Made by a program: the position numbers and the translations under genes
Shown here: piece after piece, positions 11,460-24,146 of the stretch
Layout of the letters: the number at the start of each line of letters is the position of its first letter
Numbering within the stretch: position 1 is the stretch's first letter
From: Acanthosoma haemorrhoidale
Lineage: Eukaryota > Arthropoda > Insecta > Hemiptera > Acanthosomatidae
Assembly: GCA_930367205.1 (NCBI GenBank)
Contig: OV884014.1
Coordinates: 112,543,138 to 112,607,137 of the forward strand
DNA length: 64,000 nucleotides
Direction: 5' to 3'
Notes under the pieces: generated by a model
Databases searched by the model: none
What the model saw: only the letters and a program-made list of their open reading frames with translations
What the model was told of the DNA's origin: nothing

Positions 11460-14438
11460 TCTCTCTTCAGTTCTCTTCCCTATGGCAAGGACATGACAGT
11501 GGAGTGAAGCTCACCGATTTTAATGAAACTTTTCCAGAGGTACTAGGCAAAAGAATATTTTTATACTTTTTATACTTATAGCGCCTAAGGAGCCGAGAAC
11601 AAAAAGTATTTTAAATTAAAAAAAAACTTTAAACTTTAATTTAGTTTTCTGTGTTTGTCCTGTTTGTTAGATAAGATTATCATCGATCGATTTGCTCTTT
11701 CTGACTAGAATATGAAACAGATCTTATTTAAATATAAACTTAGATTATTGAAAAGTTCGCAGACCATTTTTTTTAGTTATAAAAACAAGTTCGTTTGCAG
11801 CAACTCTAAAAACATAAAAATACGAATTTCGGAAGAACTTCTGTTGAGAATTTATTATTACTAATTATACCTAAGCATAACGGATTATGCTGCTTGTTAC
11901 TCAAATCCCGGGAACGCGATTTTTAATTTTTGTAATTTTAGTAGGCTAAAGTGTGACCTGACAAGTGAGGACCCGGATGAGAGATAATGAGATCATTCAA
12001 GAAACCAACACCTTGACTACTTTGATGTGATTCCGTAATACGGTGGGCAGAGCACCAGTACGGAAACCATACTCCCAAATTTTAAATTTGGCTAAATAAA
12101 TTTATCAAAATGTCAATCAATGTCACTTCAAATGGTCTATGGTAATTCAAATTACGCAACCGCCATGAAACAGGAAACCATCGTTGCCCTTAATTACAAG
12201 ACATTTAACCCGGCCTACTGGGTCACTTGAACGGGCGTTCCTTCAAATTTCTAAACAACAAAAGCAAACAGGATTATTAAGAAATATTTGCGTGGGAGTG
12301 ATCAGCGTGATCTGACACACCGACCCACATTTCCGTGCTGCCATTCTACAACTTTAAAACATCGCCTGTTTATCAAGCCCGATAACGGGGTAGTATTTTT
12401 TCTAAAATTTGTCCTGATTCGATCTGAAACAGTGTTGTCTTGTTCAACCATGTTGAGTGCCTGTGAGCCCACCAAGTGAGGAACCTAACGCTGAGTGATC
12501 TAAATATATGATAATATCCCATAGTTAATAGAGTTTGAATACCTGACCCTTTGTCAAAACATTGGCAGGGAGGGTTAGGGGCTAGGAGTTACTAAGTCCT
12601 TTATTGCAACACTATAGTCTCGTAATGATTGTTAATGGATGCCTGAAAGAGAGGCCTGTAGACGAGCAAAATATATTCCAGATACTTGCAATGATGTTTT
12701 CTTGATAATTTTTTTTCAAATAAAAGCCTTCAGTTCTATAAAAAAAAAAAATTATTTATTTAATAATCAACGTTTCTCCAAAATTCAAGCACGGGTACCT
12801 CAAAATATGTCCGATAAAAGCTCATTTTGAAAATTCAGAATGAAAATTGGCCACTTAATAACTTGCAGGGTTTCACAGTGCCTCCTTTATACACACAAAT
12901 ACACCATTTTAGGGACCCCTTAATTCGTAGTCATGGTGTAATTAATGTGCTAATATATAATTAGGTACAAACTATATAAATATATGTTAGCATACATAAA
13001 TAGATCGTATAGTCCTTTATAAATTCCCTACGCAACCCTTAGAGCTGAAGGGTGTTAACATTAGAGGGAGAGACGATAAGTTATCAGTGTAGGGGCGTTG
13101 CCATGGCTGCATGACGTCATCGGACCCTGTGCCCACATTACCTGTCACCTACCTCAGTACCAATATCTCTTAGGTCTCTACTTGAATACATATATTGTGG
13201 GCTATTCGTTCTATTTTATTAATTGTCATTGGTATAGTAAAACTATTATTAATTTTACTATTATTATTAACATTTCTCTATAAAGTCACATTCGAAACTA
13301 GTTTTATGGCACAGGAATTATACTTTTACTCAAAAGTTATTGCTATTATTTTTAACCTTTTCAGCATTTTTCTCACTGGGTTCATGATACCTAAATATCA
13401 TCGGCTTCAGATCTGAAAAAATTTTTTTAAATTTTTTATCACGTTCTATTAATTCTTCGTAATGGCAATATTCTTAACAATAGTTTATTATTTTAAGCAG
13501 TTGTACGTACTCTACACAAAAATATAATAAACAAATGATTTCATTTTTATAAAGTGTTGCAGTTTTTTATATTTTTTTTCATCACATCGCTAAATAATCA
13601 TATACCCGCTACGCCGGGTTTATTGTTTTATGCGATGTGTTTTTTAGTTTCTGGCCGTGTGGACTCTCTTCGGCATTGTAAATATTTATTTAACTCGTTC
13701 TACTGTAATAATATCCATTTATCTGCCCTGACACTTTTGCAGTTCACAATACCGTTTTAAATTATTCGTCGACTTTTCTAATTGAAACAACAGAGCCGTT
13801 TTAAAAGTATAATAACTAAAAATAGGTAATAGTGGAGCGTATAAATGTAGTTATTATTAATTTAATGAAATCCGTAACCTAGACAACGGTAGGTACCGCT
13901 GAGTGCGGGTTGTTTCCTTCCAAAATTTCCAGAAACAGAAGTTTTCCAGATCTGATTCTCTACTCCTTTATACAAGCAGCTCATCATCTTCCCTTACGAG
14001 ACAGAGTAAACCCTGTAAAGAAACCGTTAAACACCCTTAGGGCAGGTATAAATCAAACACTTGATAACTGACTACGTACTTACTAGTAAGCTTTGCTATC
14101 ATATTTTTAATAATTATTAATTTATATTATTATTATTTATGCTCTCGATATCAAATGAGTTGTAAAAAAAAAAAATCCTGTTTACGAACTAAATGGTTAT
14201 TTTCGCAATGCCGGCGTTAAATTAGAAACTGTTATTTTTCCGCCTATTGCTATACTGTTACTTGCTCGCCCATGTAATGACTGGTAATAGCTGCCTAGGT
14301 GCTGCTAGTCACATGACAGCTGTTAGTTAATGTAATTTTCGGAGCAGTGCCTCCGTGATCCCAGCTACCTGTTACATCTCTAGGTTGAATTGAAAAGATT
14401 ATTTGACGTAATCATTTTTTGTCTCTTAACACGCAGCA
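11460..14438. other. Unassigned AT-rich region between inverted solo LTRs (right part)
   Basis: About 3 kb without a recognisable element. One perfect CRE-type palindrome, TGACGTCA, lies at 13112-13119. Short frames here (12288, 12639, 13098, 13195, 13554 and others) show no recognised domain. Confidence 0.4.
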
Positions 14439-15375
14439 TGTCGGGTCGTCACGAGGGAGCCTAGTTACCCTAGCCCTAGTAACGAAGTGAGGGTTGTTTA
14501 GGCTATGACCTGGACAATCGCTTCATGACGGTCTTACTATCAGACTCCATATTTGATAGGTATGCGCCCCGACAATGCACTATGCTCAGGAGAAGAAGAA
14601 CAGGGTAGGTATTGTAGGTAGTTTTTATGGTCTTGGAATGGCCACGAATTCACACTTGGTATCTAAGGGTAGGCGAAAACAGTCCGGATCCCAAAGGTGA
14701 GTGTGAATCGGAGAGAGGCAGTCTGGATCACTGGGGGAGACACTACTAGGCAAAGTTCGTAGGGCCCCAGGTGGGCGTCGTCCGCAAGGAAGAGATCTCT
14801 TCCAAAGAGGTGCTAGTTTTAGCGAGACGAAGGCAGAGAATCCCACTATGGAAGTGAGGGGTCTGACAAGACCGGACTAAAACATAGCGAGGTTAGGAAA
14901 GAGAGATGGAGAGGTTTTCATAAATGAGAAGGCTGAATCTAGAAACATCAGTGCAGCTGCAAGTACCAGTCCAGAGAGCTGTAGTTAGAATGAATTATCG
15001 GCTAAAACTAGGAGGTATATATAGCCCTAAGTAGCCGAAGGGCTGGGGTCTTATTCGGCTAATTGCGGCTAATTGCGTCCAGCCAATGAGGCGAGGTTTT
15101 ATTTTGGCCAACCGCATTGCAGGCTTGGATGAAGGTTGAATGTTCTAGACCAAGACCCAGCCCCTCTAAAGAGTCCAGGGCCCTTTTTACTTGACCCCCT
15201 CTGCAAGCGCCTCTGAGCTCGTTTTGTAGCTGCGTCTTTTATTGTTTACAATATTTAAACCGATATGACTTAGGGTTTTGGTAATATTATTTACATTTGT
15301 TCAAATTAATTTACCATATATATATATACAATAGAGCATAGGGTGATTTATTTTATGTAGTTAGCGGTCGCTACA
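14439..15375 (-). mobile_element. Solo LTR, family S1 (copy 2, inverted)
   Basis: Reverse complement of 8620-9483, starting TGTAGCGACCG on the minus strand at 15375 and ending CCCGACA at 14439. It is about 70 bp longer because copy 1 lacks a block present here at roughly 14470-14520. No internal LTR-retrotransposon sequence adjoins it and I see no clear target duplication. The minus-strand frame at 14625-14846 is within the LTR. Confidence 0.75.
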
Positions 15376-17827
15376 GAACACTTCAGGTCACGACACTTTT
15401 GATCATATTCACGCTGTGGTGTGGTTCTTTCTGTGATTACATTTGTACCTGTGAGGAAGTACACATTTTTTCAAGAGAAAGAAGAATGAACAAAGTTGGA
15501 ACATTGAGGAATAGCGAACTCTATCATGGAAGATCAGGTTTCCCGAATCACTCACCGATCAATGCCCACCAAACTGCCCACTCATGGCCCCCTCTCTCGT
15601 TGTGCCCTATTTCGACTACGGTGGTGTGGTATATTTTTCTAAGGTTTATAAAAGGGGGGGGGGAATCCCTCTCCCTGGGGAGAAACTTTCGCTTTTCGCA
15701 GGGCTACTCCGAGTCGGGATGGCAGCACCCTTCTGCTCATCGCCCCTTACTTCCTAGGATCCTCTTCAGTAATGTCGTGATTTTATGATCAAAAGCTTTT
15801 CTGCAGTAATCATTCCCACTTTTTAAGTTATTCACTTTCATTCTTTCATTTATTTTGTTTATTACATGTCGATAGCATGATATAATTATAGGGTTATCTC
15901 AGAGACAAATTGTTCTTACAGCATAATTTAAGTCAGCTGGCAAACTTTCTTTTGTTTCTTATTTATTATTCTCAAGCGACAAAGTCCTATAAAGAGATTT
16001 ATTTTCATTTCACTGCCTGCTTTTTGAATACTTTAAATTATTTGAATTCAATGTAATAGTTGAATGAGTTTTAAAATGATAAATCGTCTGTATATGGATT
16101 GAATTGCGTCAAGGAAAAGCAATTTGAAATTTGTCGTTGATTCGAAAGAGAAAAAATCTAATTTTCGTCACACGCTAACTCGTCCCGTTTATTTTTAGTG
16201 AACTTTTATTATGACAGGTGTTTAATGGGAACTGAAGTAATTTATTTGACGGTGACGGAACGTATGGTACTGTAAAATTGCCTGAAACGTCCCGCTCATA
16301 CCCGATGTCTGAAAGGTAACGTTACATTCATTCTAGTAGGTCCGAACACTCGCTGTGTTATTTTATTGTTTTTATGTGTCATTCATCTAATATTCTTTAT
16401 CTAGTTTAAAAACTATCGCAGAACACAGATACGTTTTGACTATGGGCGTGACACCAGACAATTATATCCTTTCTTTCTTCCATTCAATCAAGAACCCAAA
16501 ACCATAAATTTAGGTGATTTCTTTAGGTAAGGGATGATTATGAATCGGGGAAAAGGCATGGATGGTGTGGACTCAGAGGCTTGAGTCGAGACTAAAGAGA
16601 CAGACCCAGGAAGGCAATACCGACCAATTGCAACCAAGTGATGTCTTCTAGCCAACCTTTGTGATAGATACCCATAATCCTTGTTCCCACGACGCGTGGC
16701 TTGGCGAACCTTGAGGTGATCTAGCTTCGTACCAGGTTTTGGTCCGGGCACCATTCTACATTTTCCTGTTGTTTTTTTTTTGGGGGGGGGGGGTCATATA
16801 GCGCGTGGTTTGGAAAATCTTTAGTGGTCCATTCTCGTGAGCACGCCATTGCCAGACGTCCATTCTTCAGTTGCGTTTTTCCATATGTATAAAGTTTACG
16901 AATCGGTTATTAAATTTTTTGACAAATCTGCATATTTTTCCCTGGTGAAGGGCTATAATCATCTATCATAAGTTCTTATCCTTTTTTTGACTGACATCTA
17001 CAACTTTCTGAAGTTCTTTTGAAGAGTACTTCATATTAATCTTTATGCCCTTAGATTCTATAAAATTCTCCCTCGTACAAATCAGAAACCTCCAATATAA
17101 CTTCACCATCCATGAACTACTTGAAAATTACGTTTACAAACTCAAACTCAAACCACGAAAGCCACGGCTGGTCTTCAGACAAGGCTCGCCAAGCCATGCT
17201 TCCCACATGGATGGTCAAATACTTTACATACAAAAATTACGAAGATAAAAGTCCCTACAATGCGTACGTTAGTTAATTTACCTCATGTCAATTGGCAGGT
17301 CTTAAAGGTCTAATACGGCATTTTTCTGGTTAATTACCGAAATCTTGAGTCCACCTGTTAGCATATGCAGAATCAGCATCACCATCGCTGAAACATCGAC
17401 AGTAACCTAGATAGCTGTAAGTATTTAAGACTCAGGTATGAGTCACTAATGCACAAGTTGGGTTCCGTTGAGTACTCCTCTATGGCTATCGACGATCTGC
17501 AGAATCACTTCACTCCTTTGACAGACATCCGGGACTAGCGGGGATTTGGCCCACGCTTGAAGAAAATGGTGTCAACACAGCCACTGTATTGTCTTCTTTG
17601 AAGTGGAGTTAGTATCTTACAAAACTATTTGTTTTGAAGCGTTCGGCTTCCTTGTTTATATTTTATGACGGGTGAATCTTTCTTCTTTCGTTTTTTTATC
17701 TAGTTCATGATGTTCTTCCATCTTCGTAATTTTGTATACACCTGGGGGAAAATCTCTGTATAAATTGACTTTTGTAGGAATTGCGTATGATACAAGTTAA
17801 CTTTCATCATATCTATGTATATATAAA
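15376..17827. other. Unassigned region
   Basis: A 129-codon plus frame (15399-15788) and a GC-richer island at 16500-16755 are visible, but neither shows a recognisable domain. A poly-G run lies near 16782-16793. Nothing else is supported. Confidence 0.35.
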
Positions 17828-18115
17828 AGGTGTCCCAGAGCTAACGCAAGATTTGAATTGCCGCCATTTGTGCAGTAAAGTGCTGGCAACCCTAAAACAA
17901 AAAAACAATTTGACAGCTGACAGTTTTGGGTTACTGAAAATGGAGCGTTACACGATAGAATAACGTGTCTCTATTGTTGAACATTATCTAAAAAAAAATG
18001 AAAGTTTGGCGGCCGCAGTTCGAAAACTTCATACAAAATATGGTCGGAATAGTGTTTTGACTTAGCGTAACTGGTGAAAGGGAATCGAAAATTTACAGAA
18101 GAGTAATTAAAATGG
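17828..18115 (+). mobile_element. Mariner/Tc1-like transposon relic, 5' part
   Basis: The segment begins with an ITR-like AGGTGTCCCAGAGCTAACGC. About 110 bp later an ATG at 17940 opens a frame encoding MERYTIE, then a stop at 17961, then in the same frame RVSIVEHYLKKNESLAAAV and KLHTKYGRNS. This resembles the N-terminal helix-turn-helix region of insect mariner-type transposases. A further stop follows, and the catalytic DDE part and the second ITR are not seen. It is a truncated dead copy; the subfamily is not resolved. Confidence 0.7.
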
Positions 18116-18739
18116 TGGAAGACGCCTGAAAGTAAATTTTAGGTGTGTACGGAGGATTAAATTATTTCCTACACCTTCCGAAAAAATATTTGCAATTGTT
18201 CGTAGTACACAAAAAATAGTTGAGTAGATCTTGAATTTTAATATTATATTCCGCTGGTCCTTGTACCAGGAGAGAAAAAACAACGTCTATTTTAATTTGT
18301 TTCGTAAAATACTAATATTTTTGGCAAAAAACACAAATATCAATAAACTGAATAGTTTTTATTTATTTTTCTTCTCTAATCATTACAAAAATTGCCTCAA
18401 TGGGTTCTGGCCATGTTGCGATATTCAGACGCTTGGCTGCTCGTAGACGAAGAAGTTCTTAAAAACGCGCAATCTTCTTTAACTCACTGAGAGAAAGAAA
18501 ACACAACACACTGAGGTGAGTCGGCCGGGAAACTATGAAGCGCAGAATCGCTCTCTTCTGTTAACTTGCTTGAAGAGTGTATCGTACAAGCATGTCAGGG
18601 TCAGTATACTCACAAAAGAAGGATCGAACACTTCACTGGCCGTGTATTTTCCACTTCCGTCGGTCAAATTCACTTATTACGAAACAGCTGATTATTTCTA
18701 GGCAAACAGCTGATTATTTATAGGCAAACATCTGAGAGG
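18116..18739. other. Unassigned spacer
   Basis: AT-rich sequence; a 24-bp unit containing AACAGCTGATTATTT occurs twice with a partial third copy around 18682-18730. No gene is recognised. Confidence 0.4.
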
Positions 18740-18872
18740 GCACGAGTGACGTCATCGTCGTGAAGGTCGACGAACCAGCTGAGCTGCCTGCTCTGACGTC
18801 ACAAGGTCATCGCCCCGCCCCCTCCACAGTGCAGCCACCGTCTCTCGATGCAGTCTCTTCTATACATCAGTA
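18740..18872. promoter_or_regulatory. Candidate promoter: two CREs, GC box, initiator-like motif
   Basis: Two perfect palindromic cAMP-response elements, TGACGTCA, sit at 18747-18754 and 18794-18801. A GC box, CGCCCCGCCCCCTCC, sits at 18811-18825, and an arthropod initiator-like TCAGTA lies near 18867. The cluster is a GC-rich island in strongly AT-rich DNA. CREs bind CREB/ATF factors and GC boxes bind Sp/KLF factors. No downstream first exon could be identified, so promoter function is inferred from motif clustering only. Confidence 0.35.
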
Positions 18873-20145
18873 TTTTTAGGTTGGCTCCACTGCTTTGTGT
18901 TGTGTCATAATCATTTAAATAGCTTTTTCGTTGTATTTAATCGGTTCAGAAAAAAACCAGAGGTATTGGAGTATAAGCTCTCTACGTCATGTTCCGTAAT
19001 TAAAATTATATACTTGCATTAGAGTACATTCGTCATTAATAATACCTCTTTTTTATAGGCATTTTATAAAGAAAAAATAAAATATTTGAAAAACATAGCA
19101 ATAATAGTAACGTATATAATTATATACAGAAGGACATATTAAATAATAAGTCAATAAAAAAAATGAATAAATAAATAAAAGTAATAAGAGAATAGAGCTA
19201 AATATTAAATTTGAGTTGTAGTTCAAGGTTAAGATTTGATCCATTCGTCTGAAAATAAAAAAAAACATACGCAATTAAGTATTTCTTTGGTAACATTCAA
19301 GTTACGGTTGTCTCAAGCTGAGTCATTGTAATGAAATCATCCATTCACCATGAGATTTTTAATTATACTGATTTCTCGTGTTTGTTTAAGGTTTTATACA
19401 GAACGACTTATTTAACACGCTAAGGTAAAGATGAATTAAAAGTGTCAAGTAAATTTTTTTTTCGAGTTGGTTGATAAGAATATTTTTGACTGCCGATGCT
19501 TTTTAACTGAGAAAGGAATTGTTTGGGTGAATGTCACTAGCAGTTTACTCGCTATCATAAAAAAAATAGTGTGACTATCACTTCAGAATTAATATGAATG
19601 ACTTTATTAAAAATGTATGACGAGGCTTCTGGTCCTTTGATGTACACTAGGCTGTATTAAAAAGGAAGACAAAGTTCTCTGTTTGACGGAGTGAACGGTA
19701 CTACTTCAGAATGGTTTCACCGATAGGCCTCTACCATCTAATGGCAAAGTGGATGTTAGCTTTCAGGAAGGAAGGTATTCAAAGAGATACCCAGGAGGGC
19801 AATATCTCGACAGTAATATCCGAGGGGGGCAATAAGGTACCACGGGGGGGGGGGGTCTACCTCAATACCCCACCGCCACTCTCTTATTTCCACTCCCTGC
19901 GATGGTTATTGCCTCAGGTAAACCAGGGAGGTTATATCAGCGACCTATGGCTGTCGACAAGAGTCTTGGATTGCTTCAAACGTTAGATGGCACTTGGGAA
20001 AATACTCTGGGCAGTATTAATGAGGGAAAGTTTTTCTTGGGGGTATTGGCTTAGGGAAGATGTGATTTAAAATTTTATGTCTCTTTAATTTTTCTTGCTT
20101 TAACAATTTATACAGAATTTCACACGGGTAAAACATAAGGGGTTA
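18873..20145. other. Unassigned spacer
   Basis: AT-rich sequence. A frame at 19711-19986 crosses a poly-G run near 19844 and shows no recognised content. Nothing is supported. Confidence 0.4.
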
Positions 20146-20830
20146 TTGGTTTTGATGAAGCCTTTCACCTCCCTCGCATGTGAAAGAGGAAGCCAAGTCT
20201 TGCGAAGTGCTCGTCTGTCAGCCACGTCACCGGATACGAGCAAGTGGAGGCTAACGAAGAGCGCGAGAGCCACATACGCTCAGGGTATGATTGGAGAAAC
20301 TGGACATTGCCAGTGCTACCACTGTCACGGATTTATAGCAGGTGACGAGGCCACTGCCGTTTCATTTTCCGAGGAGGATTATATGGATGAGTGGTGCGGT
20401 GCATTGCTGTGCTACGGGATTAGGGTGGTTGGATAGGTTACTATGGAATTTGAAGAACTTGGAAGGGATGAGTTCAAGAATGTAGGGTACGTTAAGATCG
20501 TTGTTCTTCGATCGAAGGGTTTTGTTGCTGACATAATAAAGGCTATTTACTATTGTTCTCAGGACTTTTGTTTGAAAGGATTGGATGCGGTTGATGTTCG
20601 ACTTTTTTGCTGCCCCCCATAGCTCTATTCCGTATGTCCAGATTAGTTTAAGTATAACTTTGTAGATTAGTAGTTTATTTTCTATTGAGAGATGGGACGT
20701 CATTTGAATACAGTTGTACAAAGCGTCTGTTTAGTTATTGTCTTTTTAGTCTCGTATGTGGGTTCCATGTCAGTCGTTTGTCGAGATGGAAGCCAAAGTA
20801 CCGTACTGTCTCGGATACAGGGAAAGGAAT
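20146..20830 (-). mobile_element. LINE family A, RT C-terminus plus partial 3'UTR (copy A4)
   Basis: The minus-strand frame 20362-20721 encodes SHLSIENKLLIYKVILKLIW followed by TYGIELWGAAKKSNI, the conserved C-terminal block of Jockey-type RTs. The 3'UTR stem-loop and GC-rich blocks lie at 20155-20345, and the copy stops before the terminal AATAAA region. The tyrosine-leucine-glycine block upstream is visible at about 20770-20810 but out of frame. It is a truncated relic. Confidence 0.8.
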
Positions 20831-22187
20831 AGAATTAAAACAAACCAGTAGACAAGATTGGTCCATAAATAACAATACTCTATTAAATGATTAAACGCAT
20901 CAAAGTTAAAAAAAAAATACAAAATATTCACAGCTAATGTGCGCCAGATCCCACTAATTATATGCGCGTGAAGGAACTGAATTCAACACTCATTTAACAG
21001 GAGTCGTATCGAAACCTTTATGTTTAATTGCCAATCTAAAATGAACTGTCATTTGCCATCCGCAAAATATTCAATGTAAGTTTATCTCAATGCACTAATG
21101 ACATAAGAAGGAATAATAATAATTGAACTTGTGCCCTAGAGCAATCTATCAACATAAAATAATTAATAAAATAAAAGGATCATAATATAAGTAATTAAAA
21201 CCGTTTGTCACAAACATGGCTGTAATAATAAATTACTTTCATTAAAAAATTATGAACTCCAGACCAGCATTTAGGAATTTATTTTATTTAACCTAATACA
21301 TTAAATCTAACTCAGAAAACTTGTGGTCTCATTCACTTATACTACATAAACCACAAAAAGGTCTGGAACAAATATTTAGATATTAAATACTAACATATCA
21401 TAAAAATAACAAAAAAAAAACATTAACCCTACGTAGTAGTGCCCTCATCGTTGTATGGCCTACATATGCCTCTGTGTACTTGAACTACAAACTCTATACT
21501 TAATATACAATTTAAAATAAATCCACATTACACACGGTACAGAACTAATGATCTTTTAGAGTTGTTGACCTTAAATTTCTTCAATTGTAATTGTCATTGA
21601 ATTTCGTAATCGTTGTAGTGTTTTCTTAGTCTTTTTGACGCCTCAAGGTCAACCGAATTACCTTCAATTTAGGAAGAAAAAAAAAACCCAAAAAAACGAG
21701 AAAAGAAAGAAGTGAGGTTAAAAGGAACGGTGGGTGCATAAGTAATTGAAGGAGGTAGGTTACGGAAGAAAGGTTACTCTACTGCTTAAGTGATGGGATG
21801 AAAAGCGGAAGCCCCCTCTCTCTCAGAAGCAGAGAGTAGAGAAAAGCTGAAAGGCTACTTTGTCCGTGGAAAAAAGAAAAGAACAGTTTAATGATAAAAC
21901 AAAAATGCTTAGTGGTACAAGATGATTATTTCAGCTTTGTTTTTCAGTAGCTCTTATAGCTCACTCGTTGCATTGCTTGCAGAATCCCTGGTCCGGGCGA
22001 TTTTCCGTTTGTTTGGACAATTACCGTTGTTTGGACTCGGAGTACATTTCCTACCCGCGTCCAATCTAATTGTTAGCACAGAACTTAAGGCCTGGTCCGT
22101 CCATTTAGTCTGGAGTATAAAGATATTGTTTTTGTTTGTTTAGCGTACTTGTTCGCAGCGGATAAATTCTTGCTTTATTTATGTACT
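20831..22187. other. Unassigned AT-rich region
   Basis: No recognisable gene or element. The plus frame 21922-22143 encodes a hydrophobic 73-residue peptide without a recognised family; it starts with ATG but has no other support. Confidence 0.4.
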
Positions 22188-22646
22188 TTCTGAGAACGAT
22201 AGTGAATGCCCCTTATTACGTCAGCACCAAAACCCTTCATAATGATCTTAATATACCTTACATTCTCGAACTCATCCCTTCCAAGTTCATGAAATACCAT
22301 AGTAACCTCATTGCACTGCACCACACACCCCTCCTCGGAGACTAAAACAGTAGTGACCTCGTGACCTCCTATAAATGCGTAACAGTGGGAGTTCTTGCAA
22401 TGGCCAGTTTTTCCAATCATGTCCTGAGCGTCTGTGGCTCTCGCGCTCTTCGTCAGCCCAAGACTCCTCTTCCCCTTTCGCGAGGGAGGTGAAAACCATG
22501 TGGACTTGGGAGGTCTCTTGGGTGTTTGTAAATACCGTAGGAATGAGCGAGTGAATGAAAATTTTAAATATGGTATGAATGAAAACATTTATGACAATTA
22601 CTTATAGCCCAATGAGGCAAATTGTAATTTTATCATAATAAAGTTG
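22188..22646 (+). mobile_element. LINE family A, 3' end (copy A5)
   Basis: Matches the last part of the RT ORF (AATGCCCCTTATTACGTCAG block) and the complete 3'UTR to the terminal AATAAAG near 22639. A block of roughly 60 bases in the stem-loop region is shorter than in the other copies. The minus-strand frames over it are not genes. Confidence 0.75.
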
Positions 22647-23538
22647 TTGTTACTACTAGAAAATAATTCTAAATCTATTATATCATGAATAAAAGCGAAT
22701 ATTGTCTGTTCCTTTTTAATACTCCTAAGCCCTTTCAAGCTTTCTAAAGATCTTCAAAGAAGGCTATTCGAACCCAATTCCCTGACTACAACGTGGTGCA
22801 ACAGGTAAAGAAAATAATATTAAACACCAGTAACTATAAAGAACGTGGTATTTGATAAAGGTAATCAAATCACACGTGTAATCAGAACCATGTGATTACA
22901 TCCATGCTTACTTACTCAAACCTCAGCTGCGTTCTTTGAGAATACAGCAGAGCCTCCATTCACAAAGACCCCCAGCAGTCTGAATAATAAATAAAAAGGG
23001 AACGAACAAAGGGTACATAATTATACGGACTGTTTCGTAAAGTCTCTTTGCTCATTATACCTCGTGTGTGTGTTTGTGAGGACCAGCTGTTTGAGACACT
23101 GATATCTTTCCAAAGGCCCACCCCCTTCGTTATAGATTCTAATGAGCTTATCAATAGGGTTTGATAAGCTCTTTGGATGGGAGAGTTCTTTGGAAACCTT
23201 TCAACCAAACCTCAAAAGCACAATCGGTTTATTTGTATTTCTAAAGGGGCTCTCCTTTCGGAGAAAATGCTTTGAGTATTTTTTTTTTTTTATAAGACAC
23301 TAATTTATTTCTGTTATATTACAAAAATAGTTGAGGTTTTTTTTATACCGTTCCTGAATGATCTTTTATCGAATGATTTTGTCGGTTCACTGTAAAGGTC
23401 TTTCGTCCCTTCAATATGTGTAGTATATATATTTTTACATAAAGTTTATTCCAGATATCGACGTTTCACTATTTTAGAGCTTGGAAAACAAAATTAAAAA
23501 AAAATAAATAAATACTCTCCAATAAGATTGCCAGGAAA
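22647..23538. other. Unassigned spacer left of the BEL element
   Basis: AT-rich sequence with no recognised gene. The minus frame 22960-23208 shows no domain. Confidence 0.4.
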
Positions 23539-23543
23539 CCTAT
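23539..23543. repeat. Target-site duplication of the BEL element (left)
   Basis: CCTAT directly precedes the TGTT end of the left LTR and is repeated exactly at 29720-29724 after the right LTR. Five bases is a usual duplication length for LTR elements. Confidence 0.7.
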
Positions 23544-24129
<586 letters not shown>

Positions 24130-24146
24130 TTCCGCCCACCAAAATT

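Noticed and set aside
15399..15788. 129-codon plus-strand ORF as a gene
   Set aside because: No recognisable domain and no splice or promoter support. It is mentioned only in the spacer entry.
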